A stretch of DNA of 64,000 nt from Streptomyces sp. NBC_00078 (GTDB taxonomy: Bacteria > Actinomycetota > Actinomycetes > Streptomycetales > Streptomycetaceae). The notes beneath the pieces are model-generated. The model was not told where the DNA came from. It worked only from the letters and a program-made list of their open reading frames with translations, and did not search any database. How positions within the stretch are numbered: the first letter of the stretch is position 1; every line of letters begins with the position of its first letter. The translations under genes were made by a program, and so were the position numbers. Below, in pieces: positions 16,595-25,580 of this stretch. Location: positions 7,068,001-7,132,000 of the forward strand of contig NZ_JAPELX010000001.1 of assembly GCF_026343335.1 (NCBI RefSeq), written 5' to 3'.

Positions 16595-16984
16595 GTGAAC
16601 AGCCACGACATCACCGATGAACAGTGGCAGGGGCTCGCCCAGGTGGTGCCGCTGCGTGGGCGCGACGCCTGGCCGTCATCGGTGGACCACCGCTCGATGC
16701 CGGACGCGGATACGGAGCTGCGGCGCCGTTTCGTGGTCCTCAGGGTCAACGTCTTCGCCGATGCCCGCGAGGTCGCCGAGACCCTGATGGCCGGTATCCC
16801 CGTCCTGCTCGACCTCAGCAGCGCCGAGACCGAAGTCGCCAAGCGCGTCCTGGACTTCAGCACCGGAGTCGTCTTCGGCCTGGCCAGCGGAATGCACCGC
16901 GTCGACCGCAACGTCTTCCTGCTGACCCCGGCGGACACCGAGGTCACCGACCTGATGGAGAGCGCGCGAGCGTCGGGCACCTGA
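16595..16984 (+). CDS. SepF-like cell division protein
   Basis: 129 residues from GTG with ribosome site GGGGGGA. The C-terminal 85 residues are a SepF domain: FVVLRVNVFADAREVAETL, IPVLLDLSSAETEVAKRVLDF, and VVFGLASGMHRVDRNVFLLTP. SepF anchors FtsZ to the membrane; streptomycetes carry extra SepF-like proteins (SflA, SflB) that influence hyphal branching and septation. This copy lacks the long acidic linker and stands outside the ftsZ cluster, so it resembles the Sfl group. It is divergent from the membrane protein and upstream of an AAA ATPase gene. Confidence 0.88.
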   Translation: MNSHDITDEQWQGLAQVVPLRGRDAWPSSVDHRSMPDADTELRRRFVVLRVNVFADAREVAETLMAGIPVLLDLSSAETEVAKRVLDFSTGVVFGLASGMHRVDRNVFLLTPADTEVTDLMESARASGT

Positions 16985-17060
16985 AGTCTCGTCCCCCGAT
17001 CGTAGGAAGCTCCCCACGCCGTAACGGTTCACCGCACGAGCGGAGCCCTACGGTCCGGAC

Positions 17061-18248
17061 ATGACCATGCCCTCCGCGCCCTCCGCGCCCTCTCTGTCCC
17101 CTGCGCCGCCGCAGCCCGTCGGGGATCGACCACGGCCGAGCCGGCCCTGTGCCACCGAGTTGCGGCTGTCGGCGTTTGCCGGGCATCGGCGGGCCGGGTT
17201 CGCGCTCGGGCCCGTCACCCTCTTCGCCGGGGGCAGTGGGTGCGGGAAGACGAGTGCCCTGCGGGCGTACGAGGCGCTGGCCCGGCTCGGCGGGGGTGCC
17301 GAGGTCGGGGAGGTGTTTCCCGACGCGAGCGCGTGCGTGCCCGATCGGGCACGGCCCGACGCCCAGCGGCGGCGTGGATTCCGTATCGGCTGTACGGTCG
17401 ACGGGCCCGAGGGCGCGGTCCGGCTCGACGTCGCGGTGCAGGCCGAGCCCGAACTGCGCATCGTGGGCGAGCGGTTGACCGCGGGCGGGCTGGTGCTGCT
17501 GGAGACGGCCCTGCGTGATCCCTCCCGCCGTACCGTCCAGGCCGCCTGGCACACCGCCGGTTCGGCATCCGTGACCCGGGCTCCGCTGCCCGACGACAGG
17601 CTCGGCACCGCACTGCTGCCGCTGCGCGTGGCCGGCAAGACCGACGGACAGCGCCGGGTGCTCGCCGCCGCCGAACAGATGGTCGTCGCCCTGCGGTCCG
17701 TCTTCGCCTGCGATCCCCGCCCCGGCCGGATGCGGGCGCCCGTACCGATGGGCTCCGGCCGGCTCCTCGGTGGCTGCGACAACCTCGCCGACGTGCTTTC
17801 GCGTACCCGCGCCGAGTGCGGACGGCGGCACGCCCAGCTCGTCGACGCGGTGCGCGCCGGATGCGCGGGACCGGTCGCCGACATGCTCGCCGAGCCGCTC
17901 GGCGACGGAACCGTCCGGGCTCTGCTCGACCGCGGCGACGGCTTCATGACTGCTCTACGGCAGCTGGGCGACGGCGAGTTGAGATACGCGGCCCTCGCCC
18001 TGGTCCTGCTGACGGGGCCGGGCGTGCTGGAGGTGGACGCAGCCGGCGAGGTGCCCGCCGCGATGCAGACCCTCACCGTCCTCGCCGACGGCTTCGACCG
18101 CTCGCTGGACCCACGGCAGCGGCAGGAACTGCTGCGGCTGGCCGTACGGATGGGGGCGCGCGGCCACATCCGTGTCGTGGCCGCGGTCAGCGACGCGTCC
18201 TGGGCGGCCGGGACGGACGGAGTCACGGTGGTACACCTGGAGCCGTGA
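17061..18248 (+). CDS. AAA-type ATPase of unknown role
   Basis: 395 residues. A proline-rich head precedes LGPVTLFAGGSGCGKTSALRA, a Walker A motif at about 58-65. The middle carries no signature I can name. A candidate C-terminal ATPase core includes LGDGELRYAALALVLLTGPGVLEVD, with a signature-like LGDGE and a Walker B-like strand, and a final strand VVAAVSDASW, which fits ABC/SMC-like AAA ATPases of the OLD or RecF type rather than classic AAA+. It overlaps the downstream MazG-like gene by four bases. The substrate is unknown. Confidence 0.8.
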   Translation: MTMPSAPSAPSLSPAPPQPVGDRPRPSRPCATELRLSAFAGHRRAGFALGPVTLFAGGSGCGKTSALRAYEALARLGGGAEVGEVFPDASACVPDRARPDAQRRRGFRIGCTVDGPEGAVRLDVAVQAEPELRIVGERLTAGGLVLLETALRDPSRRTVQAAWHTAGSASVTRAPLPDDRLGTALLPLRVAGKTDGQRRVLAAAEQMVVALRSVFACDPRPGRMRAPVPMGSGRLLGGCDNLADVLSRTRAECGRRHAQLVDAVRAGCAGPVADMLAEPLGDGTVRALLDRGDGFMTALRQLGDGELRYAALALVLLTGPGVLEVDAAGEVPAAMQTLTVLADGFDRSLDPRQRQELLRLAVRMGARGHIRVVAAVSDASWAAGTDGVTVVHLEP

Positions 18249-18619
18249 CCGATCACCAGGGCGGACCTCCGCACGAATCCCCGCACGCATCCGCGCACGA
18301 GCCCCTCGACGTGGTGAAACTGCAGCGCAGGCTGGCCGACTTCGCGGCCGCTCGCAACTGGCAGCCGTACCACACCCCCAAGAACCTCGTCGCCGCGCTC
18401 AGCGTGGAGGCCTCCGAACTGGTCGAGATTTTCCAGTGGTTGACGCCGGAGCAGTCGGCCAGGGTCATGGAGGAACCGGACACGGCACACCGGGTGAGGG
18501 ACGAAGTCGCGGATGTACTCGCCTACTTGCTGCAGTTGTGCGAGGTGCTGGGCGTCGACCCGCTGGAGGCGCTGAACGCGAAGATCGACCGCAACGAACG
18601 TAGGTTCCCTGCGCCTTAG
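18245..18619 (+). CDS. MazG-like nucleotide pyrophosphohydrolase
   Basis: 124 residues from GTG, overlapping the ATPase stop as GTGA. The fold is all-alpha NTP pyrophosphohydrolase of the MazG/RS21-C6 (dCTPase) type. Metal-binding acids are visible in SVEASELVEIFQW and in RDEVADVLAYLLQLC, and the family start is LADFAAARNWQPYHTPKNL. It should hydrolyse a non-canonical or excess NTP to NMP and pyrophosphate. Coupling to the ATPase suggests a joint task, possibly nucleotide-pool control or a defence-like function, but this is inference. Confidence 0.88.
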   Translation: MTDHQGGPPHESPHASAHEPLDVVKLQRRLADFAAARNWQPYHTPKNLVAALSVEASELVEIFQWLTPEQSARVMEEPDTAHRVRDEVADVLAYLLQLCEVLGVDPLEALNAKIDRNERRFPAP

Positions 18620-18813
18620 GCGCTTGTCGCGAGGGGGAGTTGCCCAGTCCACTTTCACTCTCCGGAGTCAAATTCCTGCCCGAAACCGATTTCTTGTCCG
18701 AAGATTTCCGTCTTCCTCTGGCTTTTCTATCCGCACGCACTCACTCTGGGTAGTGGACACCGGAGTTCGGGCGGACGTGCGGGCAGCGCGTCGTGACAGA
18801 CGGGGGCAGCGGC

Positions 18814-19311
18814 ATGGACGCTGTGTGGCTCATCGTGACGAGCAGACGGGCCCTGGCAGGGAGCGGCGGTGCGCCGGAGACCATGACGGAGGTGTGGCAG
18901 GCGCACGCACTGGCACAGGCGATAGGCAGCCGCCTCGCGGTCTCGGGTCCCCCCGAACTGCGGGGCGAGGCGCTGGGGTTGACGGAGCTGGCGGGCCGCG
19001 GCTGCGGCGTCCTCGACACGCCGCACCTCGCCACCGAGGACCTGCGTGCGGCCCAGCTCACCGACCTGGGCGACGCCCGGCAGGCCCTGCTCTGCCTGGG
19101 CGGCCTTCTCGGCGAGGTGGGCATCGCCCTGGTGGGCCTCGCCTGCGCCGCGGACGACGAGGGCACCTACTGGCAGTGCATGGAGGCCATCGACGCGGCG
19201 GACGAGTCCAGGGACCGGGTGCAGCAGATGCTGCGCAAGCTTGCCGACCGGGACGAGGCACTACCCGAGACGGGCCGCAGGCAGGCACTGCCGGAGCGGG
19301 AGGCGGGCTAG
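18814..19311 (+). CDS. Streptomyces conserved protein, DUF6099-like
   Basis: 165 residues from ATG (MDAVWLIVTSRRAL) with GGGGG eight bases upstream; an in-frame GTG at 18793 is an alternative start. Helical and Ala/Leu-rich, with recognisable conserved stretches TEVWQAHALAQAIGS, GEALGLTELAGRGCGVLD, LLGEVGIALVG and GTYWQCMEAIDAADESRDRV. From memory these match the DUF6099 group, whose function is unknown. No signal peptide or membrane segment. Upstream 18655-18735 is A/T-rich and probably holds its promoter. Confidence 0.7.
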   Translation: MDAVWLIVTSRRALAGSGGAPETMTEVWQAHALAQAIGSRLAVSGPPELRGEALGLTELAGRGCGVLDTPHLATEDLRAAQLTDLGDARQALLCLGGLLGEVGIALVGLACAADDEGTYWQCMEAIDAADESRDRVQQMLRKLADRDEALPETGRRQALPEREAG

Positions 19312-19354
19312 GCCCGGCGGCCAGGAAGCGCGGCTGCTGCGCGGCCGGCCTGCT

Positions 19355-19428
19355 CCGAAACCCGAAGACCATCCGAACCCGAAGGCGAACCCGAAGCCCG
19401 AACCCGAAGCCCGAGCCCGAAGCCCGTA
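19355..19428. repeat. Degenerate CCCGAA tandem repeats
   Basis: About a dozen 6-base units (CCCGAA, CCCGAG, CCCGAAG variants) in the gap 19312-19590. On the plus strand they would encode Pro-Glu/Lys repeats, but no start or ribosome site supports a gene. The rest of this gap shows nothing. Confidence 0.7.
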
Positions 19429-19590
19429 CGCGAAGCCGGAATCTGGAACCCGCAACCGGTCCGGCCCCTGGTCCGGCCCCCGGTCCAGCCCGAAATCTGT
19501 GGCCGACCTGATCAGAGATCCGCATCCGGCCCGATCCAGGACCTACAACGCACCCGGTCCGAACGCACGCCCCCTTCGTCGGATCGGGTC

Positions 19591-19752
19591 TCAGCCGGCT
19601 TCGGTGGCCTCCGTGCCCCGTCCCGCCGACTGCAGGTCCGCGTCGAGGGCCGACAGGTCCGCGTTCAGTGCCGCCATCAGCTCCTCCATCTGCTGCAGCA
19701 ACCCCTTCGGCTGGCCGCCTCCGCCCTGCTGTGGCACGGACTCTTCGGACAT
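19591..19752 (-). CDS. Small 53-residue Streptomyces-type protein
   Basis: 53 residues from ATG at 19750-19752, with a strong ribosome site (GAGGAGG, eight bases upstream). After a flexible start (SVPQQGGGGQPKG) there is one amphipathic helix LLQQMEELMAALNADLSALDADL, then an acidic tail TEATEAG. It has no Cys and no membrane segment. The heptad-like Leu/Met/Ala spacing suggests a coiled coil, so it may act as a partner or adaptor. It is not recognised. A peptide precursor was considered, but no modification enzyme is adjacent. Confidence 0.6.
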   Translation of the reverse strand: MSEESVPQQGGGGQPKGLLQQMEELMAALNADLSALDADLQSAGRGTEATEAG

Positions 19753-19990
19753 GACAGCCTCCTCGGCCCCGGGCCCCTCGGGGAGGCCGATCGGGTGACA
19801 CTCCGGCGACGACCGCCGACGCGGGCGCCGGGCGGTCCGGCTCCGCACGAGCCAACGATCACCGTCAGAGCGGGTCACTGGCGTGGGCGTGTCCCGGGCG
19901 CGGCATTGACGGATTTTCACCCGACCGTGAAGGGGGGTGCACGGAGGGACCGGTGGGATCGACCGGCACCGGTGCGTGCAGGATGGACGC

Positions 19991-20914
19991 ATGGATCTTC
20001 GCATCTTCACCGAGCCCCAGCAGGGCGCCTCCTACGACACGTTGCTCGCCGTGGCGAAAGCCACCGAGGACCTCGGTTTCGACGCATTCTTCCGTTCCGA
20101 CCACTATGTCCGCATGGGCTCGGGCGATGGTCTCCCCGGCCCCACGGACGCCTGGATCACCCTCGCCGGTCTGGCCCGGGAGACCAAGCGCATCCGCCTC
20201 GGCACACTGATGACCGCCGGCACCTTCCGGCTGCCCGGCGTGCTCGCCATCCAGGTCGCGCAGGTCGACCAGATGTCGGGCGGACGCGTCGAACTGGGCC
20301 TGGGCGCCGGCTGGTTCGAGGAGGAGCACAAGGCGTACGGCATCCCGTTCCCGAAGGAGAAGGTCGGCCGCCTCGAGGAGCAGCTGGAGATCGTCACGGG
20401 TCTGTGGCGGACAAAGACCGGCGACACCTTCGACTTCCACGGCAAGTACTACGACCTCACCGACTCGCCCGCGCTGCCCAAGCCCGCCCAGGACCGGATC
20501 CCGGTTCTGATCGGCGGCCACGGCGCGACCCGCACCCCGCGCCTCGCGGCCCGCCACGCCGACGAGTTCAACATGCCGTTCGCCTCGGTCGAGGACAGCG
20601 AGCGCCAGTTCGGCCGGGTCCGCGCCGCCGCCGAGAAGGCCGGCCGGCGGCCCGACGACCTCACCTACTCCAACGCCCTCGTCGTCTGCGTCGGCAAGGA
20701 CGACCAGGAGGTCGCCCGCCGCGCCGCCGCGATCGGTCGTGAGGTCGACGAGCTGAAGGCCAACGGCCTCGCGGGTACCCCCTCCGAGGTCGCCGACAAG
20801 ATCGGCCGCTATGCGGAGATCGGCTCCCGCCGCCTCTACCTCCAGGTCCTCGACCTCGCCGACCTGGACCACCTGGAGCTGATCTCGTCCCAGGTCCAGT
20901 CGCAGCTGTCGTAG
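19991..20914 (+). CDS. LLM-class F420-dependent oxidoreductase
   Basis: 307 residues, a luciferase-like TIM barrel. Typical features are LRIFTEPQQGASYDTLLAVAK at the start, FDAFFRSDHY, RIRLGTLMTAGTFRLPGVLA, a binding loop GGRVELGLGAGWFEEEH, and IPVLIGGHGATRTPRLAARHADEFN near the middle. This subgroup uses reduced F420 rather than FMN. The substrate cannot be told from sequence. It is a single gene, divergent from the 53-residue protein across a 238-base intergenic region. Confidence 0.92.
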   Translation: MDLRIFTEPQQGASYDTLLAVAKATEDLGFDAFFRSDHYVRMGSGDGLPGPTDAWITLAGLARETKRIRLGTLMTAGTFRLPGVLAIQVAQVDQMSGGRVELGLGAGWFEEEHKAYGIPFPKEKVGRLEEQLEIVTGLWRTKTGDTFDFHGKYYDLTDSPALPKPAQDRIPVLIGGHGATRTPRLAARHADEFNMPFASVEDSERQFGRVRAAAEKAGRRPDDLTYSNALVVCVGKDDQEVARRAAAIGREVDELKANGLAGTPSEVADKIGRYAEIGSRRLYLQVLDLADLDHLELISSQVQSQLS

Positions 20915-21487
20915 CTGTCGCAGCTTTCGCAGCAGCGCCGTGGCGTATCCCTGGCCGGGGACCGGTCAGCGTCCCTGGTGGTCCGTCGTGTGTTCCGGGC
21001 CGTCCGTCAGGAACGCGGTGACGGCGCGGTGGTGGTCGGTGGTGGCGGCCACCACCGCGGCCAGGGGCCGGAGGGCGGAGTCAGCAGAGCGGACGCCGCC
21101 GTCGAGGTAGCGGCGTACGACGTCCTCAGCGGCGAGCCCGGCGAAGACACTCACGTCGACACCGGCACTGACGACGCGTCGCAGCGGTTCGACCAGCTGG
21201 ACGAGGTGACCGCGGCGTTGTGGGAGGCCGTGGCGGCCGGCCCGGAGGCGCGCTGAAAAATCTTGAGTGAGTCACCGGCATTCGCTGTACGTTGAGCGGA
21301 AGCGCCGCACCGGTGGCGCTTCCGTGGCCGGCCGAACTTCGTGCGGTGCCGCTACTGCGTCGAGAAGGGGCCGGGAGCCGGCGCGATCGTACTGCGCCCT
21401 GCTTCGCCCGCATTCCCGCAGTGCGCCGCTGTGCACCGGACACGGTAGACACCCGTAGTCCAGAAGCCATTTCGAGGTGTGCCCACG
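20915..21487. other. Intergenic region before the RNA repair operon
   Basis: A leftward GTG-started stretch (20966-21154, 62 codons) and a rightward one (20978-21256) overlap on opposite strands. Both have protein-like tails but neither has a convincing ribosome site, so I call neither. A promoter-like pair and a strong hairpin lie at 21263-21324. Confidence 0.5.
21263..21324 (+). promoter_or_regulatory. Candidate hen1 promoter followed by leader hairpin
   Basis: TTGAGT (21263-21268), a 19-base spacer and TACGTT (21288-21293) could be a promoter. Immediately after, a perfect 9-base stem GGAAGCGCC / GGCGCTTCC (21298-21306, 21315-21323) with an 8-base loop would sit at the 5' end of a 190-base leader. 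Confidence 0.4.
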
Positions 21488-23029
21488 ATGTTCCTGACCA
21501 TCACCACCACCGGCACCCCGGACCGCCCCGCCACCGATCTCGGCTTCCTGCTGCACAAGCACCCCGACAAATCGCAGGCGTTCTCGACGTCCTACGGCAC
21601 GGCGCACGTCCTCTACCCCGAGGCGGATGCCCGGCGCTGTACGGCCGCGCTGCTGCTGGAGGTCGACGCGGTGGCGCTGGTGCGGCGGGGGAAGGGCAAG
21701 GGGCGTGGAGGGGCGCCCGACGCGGCGCTCGCGCAGTACGTCAACGACCGCCCGTATGCGGCGTCCTCGCTGCTCGCCGTGGCGCTGAGCAGCGTGTTCT
21801 CCAGCGCGATGAAGGGCACCTGCCACGCCCGCCCCGAGCTGCCGGCACAGCCGCGCCCGCTGCGTGTCGAGGTGCCCGCGCTGCCCGCGCGCGGCGGCCC
21901 GGCGCTCGTACGACGGCTCTTCGAACCGCTGGGCTGGGCGGTCCGCGTCGACGCGGTGCCACTGGACACCGCGTTCCCCGACTGGGGCGACTCGCGGTAC
22001 GTGCGCCTCGTGCTGGACTCCGAGACGCTGACCCTCGCCGAGGCCCTGCGCCATCTGTACGTGCTGCTTCCGGTCCTCGACGACGCCAAGCACTACTGGG
22101 TGGCCGGCGACGAGGTCGACAAGCTGCTGCGCGCCGGTGAGGGCTGGCTGTCCGAGCACCCGGAGCAGAAGCTGATCACCAGCCGTTATCTCTCGCGCCG
22201 CTGGTCGCTGACCCGGCAGGCGATGGAGCGGCTGGAGCTAGTGCGGCTCGCGGAGGCCGACGACAGCGAGGTCGAGGAGATCGACAACGCCGTGGAGGCG
22301 GAGACCGAGACGGAGGAGAAGCCGACCCCGCTCGCCGTGCAGCGGCGGGACGCGATCATCGCCGCGCTCGGCGCGTCCGGTGCCGCGCGCGTGCTCGATC
22401 TCGGCTGCGGACAGGGCCAGTTGGTGCAGGCACTGCTCAAGGACCCGCGGTTCACGGAGATCGTCGGCGTCGACGTGTCGGTGCGCGCGCTGACCATCGC
22501 TTCCCGGCGGCTCAAGCTGGACCGCATGGGGGAGCGGCAGGCCTCGCGCGTCAAGCTGTTCCAGGGGTCACTGGCCTACACGGACAAACGGCTGGGGGGC
22601 TACGACGCCGCCGTGCTCAGCGAGGTCGTCGAGCACCTCGACCTGCCCCGGCTGCCCGCCCTGGAGTACGCGGTGTTCGGCGCGGCCCGCCCGCGCACGG
22701 TCCTCGTGACCACTCCGAACGTCGAGTACAACGTCCGCTGGGAGTCCCTCCCGGCCGGCCACGTCCGGCACGGCGACCACCGCTTCGAGTGGACGCGCGC
22801 GGAGTTCCGCGCCTGGGCGCACACGGTCGCCGAACGGCACGGCTACACGGTGGAGTTCGTACCCGTCGGGCCGGACGACCCGGAGGTGGGGCCGCCCACC
22901 CAGATGGCCGTTTTCGAGATCGCCACAGCCACCAAGAGCGGCAACGTGAACGAGAGCGGCAACAAGAACAAGAACAGGCACGAGAACGAGAACGAGAACG
23001 AGAACCAGAAGGAGGCGAAGGCAGCATGA
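21488..23029 (+). CDS. hen1: Bacterial Hen1, RNA 3'-terminal 2'-O-methyltransferase
   Basis: 513 residues from ATG; a GTG nine bases upstream is possible, but the family starts MFLTI. The N-terminal half (1-240) is the bacterial Hen1 domain that works with Pnkp. The methyltransferase half begins near 290 with the SAM motif VLDLGCGQG (about 301). It has metal-site residues in SEVVEHLDLPRL and in HGDHRFEWTRAEF. It methylates the 3'-terminal ribose at an RNA break before ligation, protecting the repaired site from re-cleavage. The C-terminal tail is an Asn/Glu-rich run encoded by GAGAAC repeats. Its stop overlaps the pnkp start (ATGA). Confidence 0.95.
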   Translation: MFLTITTTGTPDRPATDLGFLLHKHPDKSQAFSTSYGTAHVLYPEADARRCTAALLLEVDAVALVRRGKGKGRGGAPDAALAQYVNDRPYAASSLLAVALSSVFSSAMKGTCHARPELPAQPRPLRVEVPALPARGGPALVRRLFEPLGWAVRVDAVPLDTAFPDWGDSRYVRLVLDSETLTLAEALRHLYVLLPVLDDAKHYWVAGDEVDKLLRAGEGWLSEHPEQKLITSRYLSRRWSLTRQAMERLELVRLAEADDSEVEEIDNAVEAETETEEKPTPLAVQRRDAIIAALGASGAARVLDLGCGQGQLVQALLKDPRFTEIVGVDVSVRALTIASRRLKLDRMGERQASRVKLFQGSLAYTDKRLGGYDAAVLSEVVEHLDLPRLPALEYAVFGAARPRTVLVTTPNVEYNVRWESLPAGHVRHGDHRFEWTRAEFRAWAHTVAERHGYTVEFVPVGPDDPEVGPPTQMAVFEIATATKSGNVNESGNKNKNRHENENENENQKEAKAA

Positions 23030-25569
23030 CCGAGACGCAGAACAAGGGACGGGTCCTCCCCGTCACCGACCTCTCCCTCGTCGTCCTCGTCGGCGCCTCC
23101 GGCTCCGGCAAGTCGACCTTCGCCCGCCGGCACTTCAAGCCGACCGAGGTGATCTCCTCCGACTTCTGCCGCGGACTGGTCTGCGACGACGAGAACGACC
23201 AGAGCGCCACCCGGGACGCCTTCGACGTCCTGCACTACATCGCCGGCAAGCGCCTGACCGCCGGCCGCCGCACGGTCGTCGACGCGACCAGCGTGCAGCA
23301 GGACAGCCGACGCCAGCTGATCGACCTGGCCAGGCAGCACGACGTACTGCCCATCGCCATCGTGCTGGACGTCCCGGAGGAGGTGTGCGCCGAACGCAAC
23401 GCGGGCCGCTTCGACCGGGCCGGCATGCCGCGCCGGGTCATCCAGCGCCACATCCGCGAACTGCGCCGCTCGGTCCGGCATCTGGAGCGCGAGGGCTTCC
23501 GCAAGGTGCACATCCTGCGCGGCGTGGAGGACGTCGAGAACGCCACCGTCGTCACCGAGAAGCGCTTCAACGACCTGACCCACCTCACCGGCCCGTTCGA
23601 CATCATCGGCGACATCCACGGCTGTGCTGTGGAACTGGAGTCGCTGCTGGGCAAGTTGGGCTACACGGACGGCGTCCACCCGCAGGGCCGTACGGCTGTC
23701 TTCGTCGGTGACCTCGTCGACCGCGGACCGGACAGTCCGGGCGTGCTGCGCCGGGTCATGTCGATGGTCGGCTCGGGCAACGCCCTGTGCGTTCCGGGCA
23801 ACCACGAGAACAAGTACGGCCGTCACCTCAAGGGCCGCAACGTCCAGCACACGCACGGCCTCGCCGAGACCATCGAGCAGATGGAGGGCGAGAGCGACGA
23901 GTTCCGCGCCCAGGTGCGGACGTTCATCGACGGGCTGGTCAGTCACTACGTCCTCGACGGCGGCAAGCTGGTGGTCTGCCACGCAGGTCTGCCGGAGAAG
24001 TACCACGGCCGCACCTCCGGCCGGGTCCGCTCGCACGCGCTGTACGGCGACACGACCGGTGAGACCGACGAGTTCGGGCTGCCGGTGCGCTACCCGTGGG
24101 CGGAGGACTACCGGGGCCGGGCGGCCGTGGTCTACGGCCACACCCCCGTCCCGGACGCGACCTGGCTCAACAACACCATCTGCCTGGACACCGGTGCCGT
24201 CTTCGGCGGCAAGCTCACGGCGCTGCGCTGGCCGGAGCGGGAGCTGGTCGACGTACCGGCCGAGCGGGTCTGGTACGAGCCGTCGAGGCCGCTGCGGACC
24301 GAGGCACCCGGCGGACAGGACGGCCGGCCGCTCGACCTGAACGACGTGCACGGCCGCCGGGTCGTCGAGACCCGGCACCAGGGCCGCGTCTCGGTCCGCG
24401 AGGAGAACGCGGCCGCGGCCCTGGAGGTCATGAGCCGCTTCGCCGTCGACCCGCGCCTGCTGCCGTACCTCCCGCCGACCATGGCGCCCACGGCCACGAG
24501 TCACCTCGATGGCCATCTGGAGCACCCGGCCGAGGCCTTCGCGCAGTACGCGGCGGACGGGGTCGCGCGGGTCGTGTGCGAGGAGAAGCACATGGGCTCG
24601 CGGGCGGTGGCGCTGGTGTGCCGCGACGCCGAGGCCGCGCGCAGGCGGTTCGGTGTCGACGGCCCGACGGGCTCGCTGTACACGCGTACCGGACGCCCGT
24701 TCTTCGGCGACGAGTCGGTGACGGAGGAAATCCTCGGCCGCGTCCGCAGGGCGGTCACCGAGGCCGGCCTGTGGGACGAACTCAAGACGGACTGGCTCCT
24801 GTTGGACGCCGAGCTGATGCCGTGGTCGCTGAAGGCGTCCGGTCTGCTGCGGTCGCAGTACGCGGCCGTCGGTGCGGCCTCCGGTGCGGTGTTCCCGGGT
24901 GCGCTCGCCGCACTGGAGGGCGCCGCCGCGCGGGGCGTCGAGGTCACCGACCTGCTGGGCCGCCAGCGCGAGCGCGCCTCGAACGCGGCCGCGTTCACGG
25001 ACGCCTACCGCCGCTACTGCTGGCCGACCGAGGGGCTGGAGGGCGTACGTCTCGCACCGTTCCAGGTTCTCGCCGTCCAGGGCCGCAGCCTCGCCGCCCT
25101 GCCGCACGACGAGCAACTCGCCCTGCTGGACCGGCTGGTGGAGCACGACGGCAGCGGTCTGCTGCAGACCACCCGGCGGCTCTACGTCGACACCGCGGAC
25201 CCGGAGTCGGTGCGGGCGGGCGTCGACTGGTGGCTGGAGATGACCGGTCGTGGCGGCGAGGGCATGGTCGTGAAGCCGCTGGGCGCGCTCGTGCGCAGCG
25301 AAGGTGGCCGGCTGGTCCAGCCCGGCATCAAGTGCCGCGGCCGCGAGTACCTGCGGATCATCTACGGTCCCGAGTACACGCGCCCCGACAACCTCGTCCG
25401 TCTGCGTGGCCGCTTCCTCAACCACAAGCGGTCGCTGGCGATCCGCGAGTACGCCCTGGGTCTGGAGGCCCTGGACCGGCTGGCGGAGGGCGAGCCGCTG
25501 TGGCGGGTGCACGAGGCGGTGTTCGGGGTGCTGGCGCTGGAGTCGGAGCCGGTGGACCCACGGCTTTGA
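23026..25569 (+). CDS. pnkp: Bacterial Pnkp, polynucleotide kinase-phosphatase-ligase
   Basis: 847 residues in three domains. The 5' kinase (about 1-170) has the P-loop GASGSGKST and RNAGRFDRAGMPRRVI. The 2',3'-phosphatase (185-430) is a metallophosphoesterase with GDIHGC, GDLVDRG, GNHE, CHAG and YGHTPV. The adenylyltransferase/ligase domain (480-847) has the nucleotidyl lysine in EEKHMGSRA (about residue 521). It heals and seals broken RNA, probably tRNA, together with Hen1, whose gene overlaps it by four bases. Length and domain order are normal. The operon may counter ribotoxin attack. Confidence 0.95.
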   Translation: MTETQNKGRVLPVTDLSLVVLVGASGSGKSTFARRHFKPTEVISSDFCRGLVCDDENDQSATRDAFDVLHYIAGKRLTAGRRTVVDATSVQQDSRRQLIDLARQHDVLPIAIVLDVPEEVCAERNAGRFDRAGMPRRVIQRHIRELRRSVRHLEREGFRKVHILRGVEDVENATVVTEKRFNDLTHLTGPFDIIGDIHGCAVELESLLGKLGYTDGVHPQGRTAVFVGDLVDRGPDSPGVLRRVMSMVGSGNALCVPGNHENKYGRHLKGRNVQHTHGLAETIEQMEGESDEFRAQVRTFIDGLVSHYVLDGGKLVVCHAGLPEKYHGRTSGRVRSHALYGDTTGETDEFGLPVRYPWAEDYRGRAAVVYGHTPVPDATWLNNTICLDTGAVFGGKLTALRWPERELVDVPAERVWYEPSRPLRTEAPGGQDGRPLDLNDVHGRRVVETRHQGRVSVREENAAAALEVMSRFAVDPRLLPYLPPTMAPTATSHLDGHLEHPAEAFAQYAADGVARVVCEEKHMGSRAVALVCRDAEAARRRFGVDGPTGSLYTRTGRPFFGDESVTEEILGRVRRAVTEAGLWDELKTDWLLLDAELMPWSLKASGLLRSQYAAVGAASGAVFPGALAALEGAAARGVEVTDLLGRQRERASNAAAFTDAYRRYCWPTEGLEGVRLAPFQVLAVQGRSLAALPHDEQLALLDRLVEHDGSGLLQTTRRLYVDTADPESVRAGVDWWLEMTGRGGEGMVVKPLGALVRSEGGRLVQPGIKCRGREYLRIIYGPEYTRPDNLVRLRGRFLNHKRSLAIREYALGLEALDRLAEGEPLWRVHEAVFGVLALESEPVDPRL

Positions 25570-25580
25570 GTCATGCGTGA

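Noticed and set aside
19312..19590. A Pro/Glu/Lys-repeat coding region
   Set aside because: The 6-base repeats give a repeat peptide in one frame, but there is no start or ribosome site.
20966..21256. Two short opposed frames with protein-like tails
   Set aside because: They overlap on opposite strands, neither has a clear ribosome site, and neither matches a family I know.
22843..25512. A leftward open frame of 889 codons antisense to hen1-pnkp
   Set aside because: Mirror frame of well-recognised genes with no protein-like motifs.
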